From positions 51,596-115,595 of the forward strand of contig NZ_JAZGJP010000009.1 of assembly GCF_036408795.1 (NCBI RefSeq): 64,000 nt of DNA, given 5' to 3'. Positions 45,600-55,143 of the stretch are shown here, in pieces. A model generated the notes under the pieces. It worked only from the letters and a program-made list of their open reading frames with translations, had not been told where the DNA came from and made no database searches. This stretch comes from Olsenella_L kribbiana (GTDB taxonomy: Bacteria > Actinomycetota > Coriobacteriia > Coriobacteriales > Atopobiaceae). The position numbers were made by a program, and so were the translations under genes. The stretch's first letter is position 1. Each line of letters opens with the position of its first letter.

Positions 45600-45890
45600 C
45601 TACTCTTCTGCGACGTAGTCGAAGAGGCGCTCGCCGGTATCGGCGTCGAAGACCTCCACACCGCCTGTCAGCACATCGACATACTGATAGGACTGGCGGT
45701 CCTTGCGGCCGCGGCGCTCCTCGATCTCGACGACGAACAGCGACGGATGCACCTGTACAAGGACGCCGGTTCCCTCTACAATACGGGAGCGGCCCATGTT
45801 GGCACGCACCTTGATGCGCTGGCCCTCGAGTGACTTGAGCTTGTCGTGAATCTCGTCCACACGGTTGACGGGCGGCATATCGATATCCAT
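45600..45890 (-). CDS. veg: Veg family protein
   Basis: 96 residues. PVNRVDEIHDKLKSLEGQRIKVRANMGRS and VLVQVHPSLFVVEI match Veg, a small protein that in Bacillus stimulates biofilm matrix genes and is strongly expressed. GGAGG is placed seven bases before the ATG at 45890. Ends at a strong terminator upstream of ispE, an arrangement (veg near ispE) also known in Firmicutes. Confidence 0.9.
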   Translation of the reverse strand: MDIDMPPVNRVDEIHDKLKSLEGQRIKVRANMGRSRIVEGTGVLVQVHPSLFVVEIEERRGRKDRQSYQYVDVLTGGVEVFDADTGERLFDYVAEE

Positions 45891-46097
45891 GAAACGGCCT
45901 CCTGACTTTCTGTACGGCTGTTCAAAATTCAGCAAGAAGCTATCTTACACCTGTCCATAGACTCTTCACATTCTGGGCCTCTGACCTTGGCGGAAGCGTG
46001 AAGAGGCGCTGCAAAGCTTAAAGGTCTCACCGTATTGCACAAGAGGTGTACACTCGCCTTGTCTAGCAAACAGACAGTGTATGAAGGAGTGCATCCT

Positions 46098-47174
46098 ATG
46101 CATCAGGAACGCATCCAGGCCGTGCTGGCAAACCTGGAGAAGCAGGGCTGCCATCAGGCCGTGGTCTCTGACCCCACATCCATCTTCTATCTCACGGGCT
46201 ACTACACGGAGCCCTACGAGCGCTTCCTTGCGCTCTACGTGAGCCCGAAGGAGTGCGTGCTCTTCGCGAATCGCCTCTTCCCGGACGCCACGCCTTTCTG
46301 CCCCGAGGTCGTCGTGCACGACGATACGGAAGATCCGCTGCCGGCGCTGATCGAGCACATCGACCACACCTCCGCGCTCGGCCTCGACAAGATCTTCCCG
46401 GCGCGCTGGGTGCTGCCCCTGATCGATGCGAAGGCAGCTCCGTCCTTCATCCTTGCCTCCAAAGCCGTGGACGACGCACGCTCCATCAAGAGCGCTGAAG
46501 AGCAGGAGCTCATGCGCGAAGCCTCGCGCGTGAACGACAAGGCAATGGAGTGGCTCAAGAGCCAGATCAAAGAGGGCGTTACCGAGCAGAGCATCGCAGA
46601 GGGCCTCCTTGGCACCTACCGCTCGCTTGGTGCCCAGGACCACTCATTCGCCCCGATCGTGAGCTTCGGCGCCAATGCGGCAGATCCTCACCACGAGCCG
46701 GATGGCACCGTCCTCAAGCGTGGCGACATGGTGCTCTACGATGTGGGCTGCAGGAAGGATGCCTACTGCTCCGATATGACCCGTACCTTCTTCACGGCAG
46801 AGCCGACCGAAGAGGAGAAGCGTGTCTACGAGACCGTGCGTCATGCCAACGAGGCGGCAGAGGCCCTCGTGAAGCCAGGCGTCACGTTTGCAGAGATCGA
46901 CCTCTGCGCTCGCCACATCATCGAGGACGCAGGGTATGGTCCCTACTTCACGCACCGTCTGGGACACCAGATCGGCCTCAACGACCACGAGCCGGGAGAT
47001 GTCTCCGCAACGCACGACGAGGCAGTGCGCCCGGGCCAGTGCTTCTCGATCGAGCCGGGCATCTATATCCCGGGCAGGATCGGCGTCCGCATCGAGGATC
47101 TCGTAATCGTGACCGAGGACAGCTGCGAAGTCCTGAACTCCTACCCGAAGGGAATCCAGGTCATCGATCTCTGA
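46098..47174 (+). CDS. M24 family Xaa-Pro aminopeptidase
   Basis: 358 residues. N-terminal creatinase domain (1-130) and pita-bread catalytic domain with dinuclear metal ligands: D and D in LYDVGCRKDAYCSDMTRTF, H in HRLGHQIGLNDHEPG, E in FSIEPGIY and E in GVRIEDLV. Removes N-terminal residues from Xaa-Pro peptides in the cytoplasm. ATG at 46098 follows AAGGAG by nine bases; the upstream extension of the open frame is not coding. Confidence 0.93.
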   Translation: MHQERIQAVLANLEKQGCHQAVVSDPTSIFYLTGYYTEPYERFLALYVSPKECVLFANRLFPDATPFCPEVVVHDDTEDPLPALIEHIDHTSALGLDKIFPARWVLPLIDAKAAPSFILASKAVDDARSIKSAEEQELMREASRVNDKAMEWLKSQIKEGVTEQSIAEGLLGTYRSLGAQDHSFAPIVSFGANAADPHHEPDGTVLKRGDMVLYDVGCRKDAYCSDMTRTFFTAEPTEEEKRVYETVRHANEAAEALVKPGVTFAEIDLCARHIIEDAGYGPYFTHRLGHQIGLNDHEPGDVSATHDEAVRPGQCFSIEPGIYIPGRIGVRIEDLVIVTEDSCEVLNSYPKGIQVIDL

Positions 47175-47202
47175 GAGACAGTCCATCCTTCCAAAGAGCA
47201 GG

Positions 47203-47238
47203 GCAGCCCCGTCCCGGATCTTTCCGGGACGGGGCTGC
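47203..47238. terminator. Terminator between converging genes
   Basis: GCAGCCCCGTCCCGG (47203-47217) pairs perfectly with 47224-47238; 15-bp stem. Confidence 0.85.
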
Positions 47239-47368
47239 ATTCTCTGCACCGGATTTCTGGAAATGTCCAGGCCATCGCAAGCGCCCGATGTGGAGGCGCT
47301 GCCTCCGCGCCCTGTCCCAGCCTCTGCAGGGCAGCATAGGGCGCTCCATGCCATGGCAGCTCAGAGCA

Positions 47369-48844
47369 TCAGCAGCCGTGGCGGGGCGCCACCAGGACAT
47401 ATGAGGAGGGGCTGGCTCCTGAGAGCATCCCCTCTGCCGAGACGCTGGCCACGATATGGTTGCCGTCGAACGAGATCTGGACCGTGCATCTGCGCGTCGA
47501 ATCGAGCTCGCGCGTCTCCACCAGAAGCGTCGACGGGGATATCCAGGCAAAGGAGCCGAAGGCAGCTTCCGCTGCCCAGGAGGGCGGGACTGCGATCTCG
47601 GAGGATTCCGCCGCAAACGGGAAGAGGCTGCCCACCGGGCGCCTTCCCGCTTCCAGCTTCCGCCACGTTCCATAGCCCGCCTGCATGCTGAAGGTCTCCC
47701 CACCCCTTTCAAGCTCGACCAGAAGCTCTGGCACAGCACCCTCGGAGGCAGCGATCCTGAGCGACGTGAATCCCTGGGCGCCATCCAGCGGACGCAGGAT
47801 CCCTTCGGCAGGAATCGGCACGAAAGGAGAGCGGGGAAGCCCCTGCAGGCAGGGAATGCACGAGAGATCCTCGCTGCCGGCCCCTTCCAGCTCATGGGCA
47901 AGCGCCGCTTGCGGCAAGGCCGGCCTCCAGCAGGGAGCAATCCCCAGCACGTCGTAGAGGGCATCCATCAGAGGCTTCGAGCCTGTCGTGGAGCTCGAGG
48001 CCGCAACGACCAGGTGCTCCTCGGGCAGGACATAGCAGAGCTGTCCGAAGAGCCCGGCACACCTGAACCCTCCCCCTGCACACATCCAGAACTGATAGCC
48101 GTAGCCATTCCTGTCCTCGGTGGCAGACGCTGGATAGAAGGGTGCCGTCTCTGCCTGCCGCGTGGTTGCTGCCGCAACCCACGCGCGCGGTATCAGCTGC
48201 CTTCCTTCCCATCTTCCCCCATCGAGCAGGCACTGCCCGAACTTCGCGAGATCGGGCGTCGCAAGATGCAGGCCAAAGCCGCCTGTCGCATGCCCATGGC
48301 GGTCATGCTCCCACCACCAGTGCACGATGCCCATAGGAGCAAAGAGCCTCCTGGCAAGGAATACATCTTCCGGCACGCCCGATACGCGCTCGACCAGCAT
48401 GCTCAGCAGATGCGAGCACAGCGAATTGTAGAAGAAGACGCTCCCCGGATCGTGGGCAAGCGGCTTTCCGGCAACGCCTTTGGCCCAGTCATCGTCTCCG
48501 GCAAGCGCCGGCTCTGCGTCCTGTCCCATCTGCATGGTCAGAAGGTCACGGACCGTCACATCGAGAAAGCGCGGATCGGCCACATCTGGGGCATACTCCG
48601 GAAAATAGGAGATCCATGGCCGGGAAAGCACGATCTTGCCCTCGTTCTCGAGCATGCCGACAACGCATGAGGTGAAGGACTTCGTGACCGAGTAGAGCGG
48701 ATGGACCTGATCGAGCGCAAAAGGCGACGAAGAGTGCGCGAAGGCCACCTCTCCATCCTGGCGCACCACCACAGAACGGACCTCGATGCCCCGCTTCCTG
48801 AGAAGCTCGAGGTATCTGGTTCCGCATGATCTATCGAATTTCAC
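47369..48844 (-). CDS. Class C beta-lactamase-related serine hydrolase
   Basis: 491 residues, no signal peptide. Catalytic SxxK is SVTK in PLYSVTKSFTSCVVGML; the second motif is YNS in FFYNSLCSHLLSML (family Y-x-N not exact), and the HxG-type third motif is not obvious. A C-terminal domain of about 170 residues (from residue 320) is beta-rich and without recognised family. Probably a peptidase/esterase of peptidoglycan or small esters. GTG start at 48844 is preceded by GGAAGTGATG. Monocistronic. Confidence 0.82.
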   Translation of the reverse strand: MKFDRSCGTRYLELLRKRGIEVRSVVVRQDGEVAFAHSSSPFALDQVHPLYSVTKSFTSCVVGMLENEGKIVLSRPWISYFPEYAPDVADPRFLDVTVRDLLTMQMGQDAEPALAGDDDWAKGVAGKPLAHDPGSVFFYNSLCSHLLSMLVERVSGVPEDVFLARRLFAPMGIVHWWWEHDRHGHATGGFGLHLATPDLAKFGQCLLDGGRWEGRQLIPRAWVAAATTRQAETAPFYPASATEDRNGYGYQFWMCAGGGFRCAGLFGQLCYVLPEEHLVVAASSSTTGSKPLMDALYDVLGIAPCWRPALPQAALAHELEGAGSEDLSCIPCLQGLPRSPFVPIPAEGILRPLDGAQGFTSLRIAASEGAVPELLVELERGGETFSMQAGYGTWRKLEAGRRPVGSLFPFAAESSEIAVPPSWAAEAAFGSFAWISPSTLLVETRELDSTRRCTVQISFDGNHIVASVSAEGMLSGASPSSYVLVAPRHGC

Positions 48845-48884
48845 AGCACATCACTTCCAGCACATACGATAGTGTCTCTGGCAA

Positions 48885-48911
48885 GATGCCCCGCTCCAAG
48901 AGCGGGGCATC
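48885..48911 (-). terminator. Hairpin after PTS gene
   Basis: GATGCCCCGCTC (48885-48896) pairs with 48900-48911; short loop, weak T tract. Confidence 0.6.
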
Positions 48912-48940
48912 GCCTGAAAGCACAGAATCTGGAGCCTTCT

Positions 48941-50389
48941 CTAGGCAGCGTCTGCGCGAGGCTCGTCCTTGTATGTCGCGAAGGTCATGATGAACGAGAT
49001 GACGCTCGAGATCGCGATGCCGACGAGGACATAGAGCACGCAGCTTGCGCCCATCTCACCGGTCGGATCGACAAAGCCCGGCAGCGCGCAGAAGGCACCG
49101 CCCGTGAACTCGAACATGCGGGTGCCCATAAGGCCGATGAAAAGGCCGCCCGGCACAGACGCGATGCAGGAGATCCAGAACGGCTTCTTGCGGGGAAGAG
49201 TGACGCCGTAGATGCAGGGTTCGGTGATACCGAAGAAGAAGCCGGTGATGAAGGCAGGCCACCCGATCTCCTTGAGCTTGGTGTCCTTCGTCCTGAGAAG
49301 CATTGCAAGCACGGCAAAGACCTGGGCAAAGGAGCAGACCATATAGGGGGCCATGATGACATCAAAGCCCTGCGAGCCGATGTTCATGAGCATGAGCGCA
49401 ATGACGGACCAATGGAAGCCGAAGACGACCATCGGCTGCCAGATAGCCGTGAGCACGGCTCCGCCAAGCGCACCGCCGATGACAGGGATGCTATAGAGGG
49501 AGTTGAAGAACAGGCTCAGGGCGTCCGTGATGACCGTGGCGACAGGACCGATAACGAGATAGGTCAGAGGAACGCAGACCACGAGCACGACGAAGGGGAC
49601 AAAGAAGAACTTCACATACTGGTTGAAGTGCGTCCGGCACCACTTCTCGAGCTTCGATGCCACCCACACCGCCAGGATGATCGGGATGACCGAGGAGGTG
49701 TAGCCGGAGGCAGGCATGATGATGGGGATGCCCAGAAGCGTTGCGTAGTAGTTCATTGCGAAGGGCGTGCCGGCAAAGACCGTTCCGAGCACGGTGCCCG
49801 CCGTGATGTTGACCATGGCTGGATAGGTAAGAGCGATGCCGAGCGTCATGCCGATGAACTCGGAGCAGTGGAACTTCTTGGCCGAGGTATAGCCCAAGAT
49901 GATCGGCAGGAAGTAGAAGAAGCCGTCTCCTGCTGCATAGAGCACCTGGTAGAGGCCATCTGTCGCCGACATCCATCCAAGGAAGACCGCAATCGTCAGG
50001 ATGCCCTTGATCATGCCTGCCGCACAGAGCACGGCAAGGATCGGGGCGATGATGCCGGAGATGAGGTCGATCAGGGCAGAGACGGCATTCTGATGCTTGA
50101 CGGGCTCTCCGTCCTCTGTGACCTCGCCGAGAGATTCGGCACCTGTCAGCTCCGCAACCGCATCGTAGAGGTCCTCGATCACGTTCATGCCGACGACGAC
50201 CTGGTACTGGCCATTGGCATTCACGACCTGGATGACCTTGTCGAGCTGCTCGATGCCCTTGGTATCGGCAATGCTGTCATCCTTGAGCTTGAGCCTCAAC
50301 CTTGTCATGCAGTGCGAGATGTTGACGATATTGCTGCTGCCGCCGACCTTGTCGACGATCTGGGCAGCAAGGCTGTCATATGCGCCCAT
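48941..50389 (-). CDS. PTS alpha-glucoside (glucose-family) EIIBC transporter
   Basis: 482 residues. N-terminal EIIB with the phospho-Cys in NISHCMTRLRLKL (C27), then ten-helix EIIC with the motif GITEPCIYG and GGAFCALPGFVDP. Takes up and phosphorylates a sugar; the EIIA domain is not in the protein and must come from elsewhere. Its operon partner is a GH4 6-phospho-alpha-glucosidase, so an alpha-glucoside such as maltose or a sucrose isomer is indicated. AAAGGG precedes the ATG at 50389. Regulated by the divergent GntR gene. Confidence 0.92.
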   Translation of the reverse strand: MGAYDSLAAQIVDKVGGSSNIVNISHCMTRLRLKLKDDSIADTKGIEQLDKVIQVVNANGQYQVVVGMNVIEDLYDAVAELTGAESLGEVTEDGEPVKHQNAVSALIDLISGIIAPILAVLCAAGMIKGILTIAVFLGWMSATDGLYQVLYAAGDGFFYFLPIILGYTSAKKFHCSEFIGMTLGIALTYPAMVNITAGTVLGTVFAGTPFAMNYYATLLGIPIIMPASGYTSSVIPIILAVWVASKLEKWCRTHFNQYVKFFFVPFVVLVVCVPLTYLVIGPVATVITDALSLFFNSLYSIPVIGGALGGAVLTAIWQPMVVFGFHWSVIALMLMNIGSQGFDVIMAPYMVCSFAQVFAVLAMLLRTKDTKLKEIGWPAFITGFFFGITEPCIYGVTLPRKKPFWISCIASVPGGLFIGLMGTRMFEFTGGAFCALPGFVDPTGEMGASCVLYVLVGIAISSVISFIMTFATYKDEPRADAA

Positions 50390-50450
50390 TTCATACCCTT
50401 TCCGGGAAGGGCGTGCCCTTCCCTCTCCTGTGCATCCATCTTGCTCCCGG

Positions 50451-51782
50451 CTACGAAAGCTCGGGCCAGAACTCCTTGTTCGCCTCATAGAGATCGTCGA
50501 GGATCTGCTTTGCGACTGCGGCCGAAGGCACGGTCTTGCTTAGCGTCAATGCCTGCCAAAGCTCCTGGTAGGAGTGGTCGATCCAGGCGGAGACCGCAAG
50601 CTTCTCGACGCTCACCTGCTGCTCCATGAGCCCCTTCTGGAACTGCGGGATCTTCCCCTGGCAGATTCTCTCATAGCCATCCGAGCCGACGATGCAGGGA
50701 ATCTCGACCGTGGCATCGGGATCGAAGTTCTCGATTGCCCCGTGGTTCGGCACGATCAGCATGAAGCGCTCTTTCGCATTCTCTGCAAGGGCACTTGCCA
50801 AATCGACGATGTATTCGGAGTGCTCGTCCGGCTTGAGTCCGAACCCCTCCGCTGTGTTGCGCCTGACAATCTCGCGCGCAGTCCCGAAGACGCGCTTCTC
50901 GCGCCCCTCGCGCACTTCGTCGGTGCGGGTATGCTTCGGGTCTGTGTGGGCGACCACGTAGTCGGGATACAGGTAGTACTTGAGATAGGTGTTCGGTATC
51001 GTCGAAGGATCGACCGCATAGACATCCTTCGCCTTTTCGAAGGTCGCCTGCCAGGATGCATCGACGAACTCGAGCCCCGCCGTAGCATCGGCATACCCAT
51101 TGCGCGCCATGCACTCCTTGATATGCGGCATCAGATCATGGCCGGCATGGTCTTCGATCTTCCACCACCATCCGAAGTGGTTCAGGCCATAATAGCCATA
51201 GCTGAGATCGCGGTAGTCCTTGAGCCCGCACATCGATGCCATGATGTCCATCAGGGCAATCGGCATGTCGCAGATGTTGATGATCCTCGAATCGGGGCGA
51301 AGCCTCCTCGTCGCTTCTGCGACGATTGCAGCAGGGTTGGAGTAGTTGAGCATCCAAGCATCGGGAGAGTACTTTTCCATGTAGTCCACGAGCCCGATCA
51401 CGCCGCCGATCGAGCGCAGGCCATAGGCAATGCCGCCAGGTCCGCAGGTCTCCTGGCCGAGGACCCCATATTTCAGCGGTATCTTCTCGTCCTTGTCACG
51501 CATCGCGTACTTGCCGACGCGAATCTGTGCCAGCACGAAATCGATGCCCGAAAACGCCTCGGCAGGATCGGTCGTGTAGGAGAATTCGACTTCGGGGTGG
51601 CGCTCCCTGATATAGATGGCGCAGGCGTCTCCTATCGTCTTCTGCCGCTCGGCGTCATTGTCGTAGAGGACGATCTTTCTGACCGGAAACTTCTCCGCAT
51701 CGTTCAGTAGCATCAGCACGACTCCTGGCGTATAGGTCGAGCCGCCTCCCGCAATCGTCACGGCATAGCTCTGCTTTCCCAT
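50451..51782 (-). CDS. GH4 6-phospho-alpha-glucosidase
   Basis: 443 residues. N-terminal NAD-binding Rossmann motif VTIAGGGSTYTPG; the metal ligands are in NICDMP (Cys) and LNHFGWW (His); catalytic-loop landmark MLNYSNPAAIVAEA. NAD and Mn-dependent hydrolysis of phospho-alpha-glucosides (GlvA/MalH type). Start MGKQSYAV has AGGAAGGGG five bases upstream; the 75 upstream codons of the frame are not coding. First gene of the operon with the PTS gene 61 bases downstream. Confidence 0.92.
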   Translation of the reverse strand: MGKQSYAVTIAGGGSTYTPGVVLMLLNDAEKFPVRKIVLYDNDAERQKTIGDACAIYIRERHPEVEFSYTTDPAEAFSGIDFVLAQIRVGKYAMRDKDEKIPLKYGVLGQETCGPGGIAYGLRSIGGVIGLVDYMEKYSPDAWMLNYSNPAAIVAEATRRLRPDSRIINICDMPIALMDIMASMCGLKDYRDLSYGYYGLNHFGWWWKIEDHAGHDLMPHIKECMARNGYADATAGLEFVDASWQATFEKAKDVYAVDPSTIPNTYLKYYLYPDYVVAHTDPKHTRTDEVREGREKRVFGTAREIVRRNTAEGFGLKPDEHSEYIVDLASALAENAKERFMLIVPNHGAIENFDPDATVEIPCIVGSDGYERICQGKIPQFQKGLMEQQVSVEKLAVSAWIDHSYQELWQALTLSKTVPSAAVAKQILDDLYEANKEFWPELS

Positions 51783-51794
51783 AGAGGCCCCTTC

Positions 51795-51911
51795 CTGTCT
51801 AGATAGGTTTGCGCTCCATCTGCAACCATAGCGTTCCTGTCTAGATATGTTTTCATGTCTGGGCAAGCGGCAGCGTTTTCCCTCCAGACGGCAGGGCCTG
51901 TCTAAACAGGC
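51795..51911. promoter_or_regulatory. GntR operator set, three sites
   Basis: CTGTCTAGATAGGTTT (51795-51810), CTGTCTAGATATGTTT (51837-51852), and the perfect palindrome GCCTGTTTAGACAGGC on the minus strand (51896-51911). The common core TGTCTAGA/TGTTTAGACA is the TreR/GntR-type operator. They lie between the divergent GH4 and GntR genes. Confidence 0.68.
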
Positions 51912-51993
51912 TAGACATCTCTCTCCCGCCCCACCATTGGGGCATACTGGAGATAGCGGCAGCACATCCCGCGCTGCTGGAGGAGGCCTCGCG

Positions 51994-52734
51994 ATGGGAA
52001 AAGCCATATACGACGAAATCTATCGGAATCTGCGGCAGCGCATCCTTGACGGCAGCTTCGCGCCGCAGAGCTACCTGCCGTCAGAGGCAAGCCTCACACA
52101 GGAATTCGGCTGTTCGCGGATGACCGTGCGCAAGGCGATATCGATGCTTGCAAACGAAGGCATGGTGACCTCGATCAAGGGCCGCGGCGTGCGCGTCATC
52201 TATCTGCCAGCCAAGCAGAATGCAGCCGAGAGCACCTTCCGCGTCGATGGGCTCACGTCGTTCACCGAATCTGCCCGCTCGATCGGAGCCGTCCCGTCGG
52301 CCAAGCTGTTCCTGCTCGACCATGTTGCATGCACGCCCGCCCTCGCGCATATGTCAGGCTTTCCTGAAGGAGAGGACCTCACCCGCGTGAATCTCGTGCG
52401 CTCGCTCAACGGACAGGCGATGGCAATAGACCGGCACCTGTTCCTTTCGAAGGTGGTGCCGGGAATCGACGAGAAGGTGGCAGTCTCTTCGCTGTTCCGC
52501 TACTGCGAACACGACCTGGGTCTCGAGATTGCCGTATCGAACCGCGAGGTCACGGTCGAAGAGCCCACCAGGGAGGACATCCGCCTTCTCGGCATCGCGG
52601 AGCCGCTCTGGCTTGCCGTGGTGCGCTCGCGTACCTACGACTCGGCGGGAGACCAGTTCGAGCATGTCGAAAGCAAGTATCTTCCGAACTGGTTCCACTT
52701 CTTCGATTCGGCGACGCGCACTCCTTTGCCCTAG
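51994..52734 (+). CDS. GntR/HutC-family regulator (TreR-like)
   Basis: 246 residues. N-terminal winged helix LPSEASLTQEFGCSRMTVRKAISMLANEGMV, then a UTRA effector domain (VDGLTSFTESARS; VRSLNGQAMAIDRHLF; VESKYLPNWF). Regulates the divergent GH4/PTS operon by binding the three TGTCTAGA sites upstream; effector is probably a phosphorylated disaccharide. Start at 51994 supported by GGAGGAGG. Confidence 0.92.
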   Translation: MGKAIYDEIYRNLRQRILDGSFAPQSYLPSEASLTQEFGCSRMTVRKAISMLANEGMVTSIKGRGVRVIYLPAKQNAAESTFRVDGLTSFTESARSIGAVPSAKLFLLDHVACTPALAHMSGFPEGEDLTRVNLVRSLNGQAMAIDRHLFLSKVVPGIDEKVAVSSLFRYCEHDLGLEIAVSNREVTVEEPTREDIRLLGIAEPLWLAVVRSRTYDSAGDQFEHVESKYLPNWFHFFDSATRTPLP

Positions 52735-52793
52735 GCATGCACGATGCTGCCGTCGCGTATAGCGTCCGGCAGATATCGCCAGGATACGAAAAA

Positions 52794-52818
52794 GCCTCCG
52801 GAGCGGGGCTCCGGAGGC
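52794..52818 (-). terminator. Intrinsic terminator after nagB
   Basis: GCCTCCGGAGC (52794-52804) pairs with 52808-52818; minus strand continues TTTTTCG. Confidence 0.82.
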
Positions 52819-52846
52819 CTTCGGCTGTACGCTGCCTGTATCCTGC

Positions 52847-53581
52847 CTACTCCTTCGGGCAGAGGGCAAGCGCCTCTTCGTCTGCCACGACCGTGCAGTT
52901 CGTGTGCAGCTGCAGGATGGAGGCAGGGACCTTCGGCGTCACGGGGCCATAGATCATGTCGTAGACAGCCTGGGCCTTCTTCGGGCCATTGGCGACGACG
53001 AGGATCGAACGGGCACGCATGATTGTCTGGACGCCCATCGTGTAGGCCTGGCGCGGCACCTGGTCCTCGGACTCGAAGAGGCGGGAGTTCGCCTTGATCG
53101 TGGACTCGGTCAGGTTCACGCAGTGCGTGCCCTTGCTGAACACATCGTCCGGCTCGTTGAAGCCGATGTGGCCATTGTTGCCGATACCGAGGAGCTGAAG
53201 ATCGCAGAAGCCGGCATCTGCCACCATCTGGTCGTAGGTGGAGCAGGCATGCTCGATATCGGGGTCGGCACCATCCGGCACATGCGTCTTTGCGAGGTCG
53301 ATGTTGATGCCGTCAAAGAAGTTCTTGCGCATGAAGTAGTGATAGGACTGCGGGTCCTCATGCGTGAGTCCGCGGTACTCGTCGAGGTTGTAGGTCTCGA
53401 CCTGCGAGAAGTCGACATCGCCCTTCTCATACCACTTGACGAGCTGCGCATAGGCGCCAATCGGCGTCGAACCCGTGGCAAGTCCCAGGATGGACTTCGG
53501 GTTCAGGATGACCTGGGCAGAGATGATGTTGGCAGCCTTGCGGCTCATATCGTTGTAGTCCTTGCAGCGTACAATCCTCAT
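52847..53581 (-). CDS. nagB: Glucosamine-6-phosphate deaminase NagB
   Basis: 244 residues, normal length. Substrate loop LGLATGSTPIGAYAQLV, base/proton-transfer residues in YNLDEYRGL, and LLGIGNNGHIGFNEPDD. Converts GlcN6P to fructose-6-phosphate and ammonia. GATAGGAGACTTCC precedes the ATG. Not linked to nagA in this window. Confidence 0.95.
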   Translation of the reverse strand: MRIVRCKDYNDMSRKAANIISAQVILNPKSILGLATGSTPIGAYAQLVKWYEKGDVDFSQVETYNLDEYRGLTHEDPQSYHYFMRKNFFDGINIDLAKTHVPDGADPDIEHACSTYDQMVADAGFCDLQLLGIGNNGHIGFNEPDDVFSKGTHCVNLTESTIKANSRLFESEDQVPRQAYTMGVQTIMRARSILVVANGPKKAQAVYDMIYGPVTPKVPASILQLHTNCTVVADEEALALCPKE

Positions 53582-53729
53582 GGAAGTCTCCTATCTGGAA
53601 GAGCCTCAAAGCCCTTCCGTTGCCTTTTCTCTCTCTATCACTGCCGATTATAGGCAGCCGGAAGCGTCAGAAGCGCGAGATACCCAAGGTTTGATATTTT
53701 GATACCAATTTTGGCAACTTCTCCATGAG

Positions 53730-53751
53730 AAAGGGGCCTTGCGGCCCCTTT
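53730..53751 (-). terminator. Hairpin after rph-rdgB
   Basis: AAAGGGGCC (53730-53738) pairs with 53743-53751 around TTGC; then TTTCTC on the minus strand. Confidence 0.75.
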
Positions 53752-53752
53752 C

Positions 53753-54385
53753 CTAGCGAAGCTTCTCTGCGAGATCTTCGAGTGCGTGGAAGCGGTGGGA
53801 AATCTTGTTCTTCTCTTCCATCGTCAGTTCCGCCATCGTACGCCCCGGCGTTGCATCAGGCAGGAAGAGCGGATCGTAGCCGAAGCCCTCATCTCCCCTG
53901 CGCTCATGTCCGATCTTTCCCGGGCAGTCTCCCTCGCCGTGGAGCACCTCTTCCCCATCCTCGTCGCGCGAGACGAAGACGACGCTCGAATGGAAGTGGG
54001 CACCACGCGCATCATCCGGCACATCTTTCATTGCATGTTCGAGCTTCGTGTTGTTCGCATCGTCGTTTCCGTGCTCGCCGGCCCAGCGGGCAGAGAAGAT
54101 GCCGGGCGCCCCATCGAGCGCATCGACGCAGAGGCCCGAGTCGTCTGCCACCGCCATCTGAAGGCCGGTCTCCTCAAGCGCCGCCTCGGCCTTGATGAGG
54201 GCATTGGCAGCGAAGGTATCGCCGTCCTCGATGGGGTCGGGGAAGTCGCCGAGCTCACCCAAGGCGACGAACTCCATATCCTCGAGCACGGGCCCCAGGA
54301 TCGCTTCGATCTCCTTCACCTTATGGGCATTGCCGGTAGCGACGACGACCGTCTTTGCCGGGTCAAGCTCTTCGATATTCCTCAT
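53753..54385 (-). CDS. rdgB: dITP/XTP pyrophosphatase RdgB (HAM1)
   Basis: 210 residues. VVATGNAHKVKEIEAIL, AVADDSGLCVDALDGAPGIFSARWAG and FGYDPLFLP are the family motifs. Cleans deaminated purine nucleotides. It begins two bases after the rph stop and shares its operon, a conserved order. The acidic insert EDGEEVLHGEGDCPGKIGHERRGDE is within normal variation. Confidence 0.95.
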   Translation of the reverse strand: MRNIEELDPAKTVVVATGNAHKVKEIEAILGPVLEDMEFVALGELGDFPDPIEDGDTFAANALIKAEAALEETGLQMAVADDSGLCVDALDGAPGIFSARWAGEHGNDDANNTKLEHAMKDVPDDARGAHFHSSVVFVSRDEDGEEVLHGEGDCPGKIGHERRGDEGFGYDPLFLPDATPGRTMAELTMEEKNKISHRFHALEDLAEKLR

Positions 54386-54387
54386 GG

Positions 54388-55143
54388 CTATCCTCTCGCT
54401 TCGAATCCGGTGATCTTCTTCTGGAGCGCAAGCAGCTCCTTTATGCCGGCATCTCCCATATCGAGGAGGGCATTGAGCTCCTCGCGCGTGAGCGGCGCCC
54501 GCTCTCCTGTGCCCTGCACCTCGACGATGCCTCCATCATCACGCTCGACGAGGTTCATATCGACCTCGGCAGACGAATCCTCCGGGTAGTCGAGGTCGAG
54601 CATCAGCAATCCTCCGACCTTGCCCATGGAGATTGCTGCTACCTGATGGGTAATGGGGATGTGATTGATCTTGCCGGCATCGCACCACGCACGGAGCGCC
54701 TCGAAGAGCGCGACCCAGCCACCTGTGATCGAGGCCGTTCTCGTGCCGCCATCTGCCTGCAGGACATCGCAGTCCACGGTCACCGTGATCTCGCCCATGC
54801 GGCGCATGTCGCAGACATTCCGGAGGCTCCTGCCGACGAGGCGCTCTATCTCCATGGAACGGCCCTTGCGTCCGCGATATTCGCGCGGCGTCCGCTTCGA
54901 CGTGGAGGCAGGAAGCATTGCATACTCGGCCGTCACCCAGCCGGCACGCTGGCCCTTCCTCCAGGCGGGCACGCCCTCCTCGATCGTGGCCGAGCAGAGC
55001 ACTTTCGTATCGCCGAACTCGGCCAGGCACGAGCCCTGGGCATTCTTCATAACATCACGGGTGAGCTTCACGGGGCGCATCTTCTCGAGCGAGCGTCCAT
55101 AGGAGCGCTCGGGCACAGAGCCTTGAGCTACCTTGTCTTCCAT
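54388..55143 (-). CDS. rph: Ribonuclease PH
   Basis: 251 residues. Phosphorolytic 3'-5' trimming of tRNA and other RNA tails. Motifs: GSCLAEFGDTKVLCSATIEEGVPAWRKG, REYRGRKGRSMEIERLVGRSLR, VDCDVLQADGGTRTASITG, and SAEVDMNLV. CAGGAGG is placed before the ATG. Followed by rdgB with two bases between. Confidence 0.96.
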   Translation of the reverse strand: MEDKVAQGSVPERSYGRSLEKMRPVKLTRDVMKNAQGSCLAEFGDTKVLCSATIEEGVPAWRKGQRAGWVTAEYAMLPASTSKRTPREYRGRKGRSMEIERLVGRSLRNVCDMRRMGEITVTVDCDVLQADGGTRTASITGGWVALFEALRAWCDAGKINHIPITHQVAAISMGKVGGLLMLDLDYPEDSSAEVDMNLVERDDGGIVEVQGTGERAPLTREELNALLDMGDAGIKELLALQKKITGFEARG

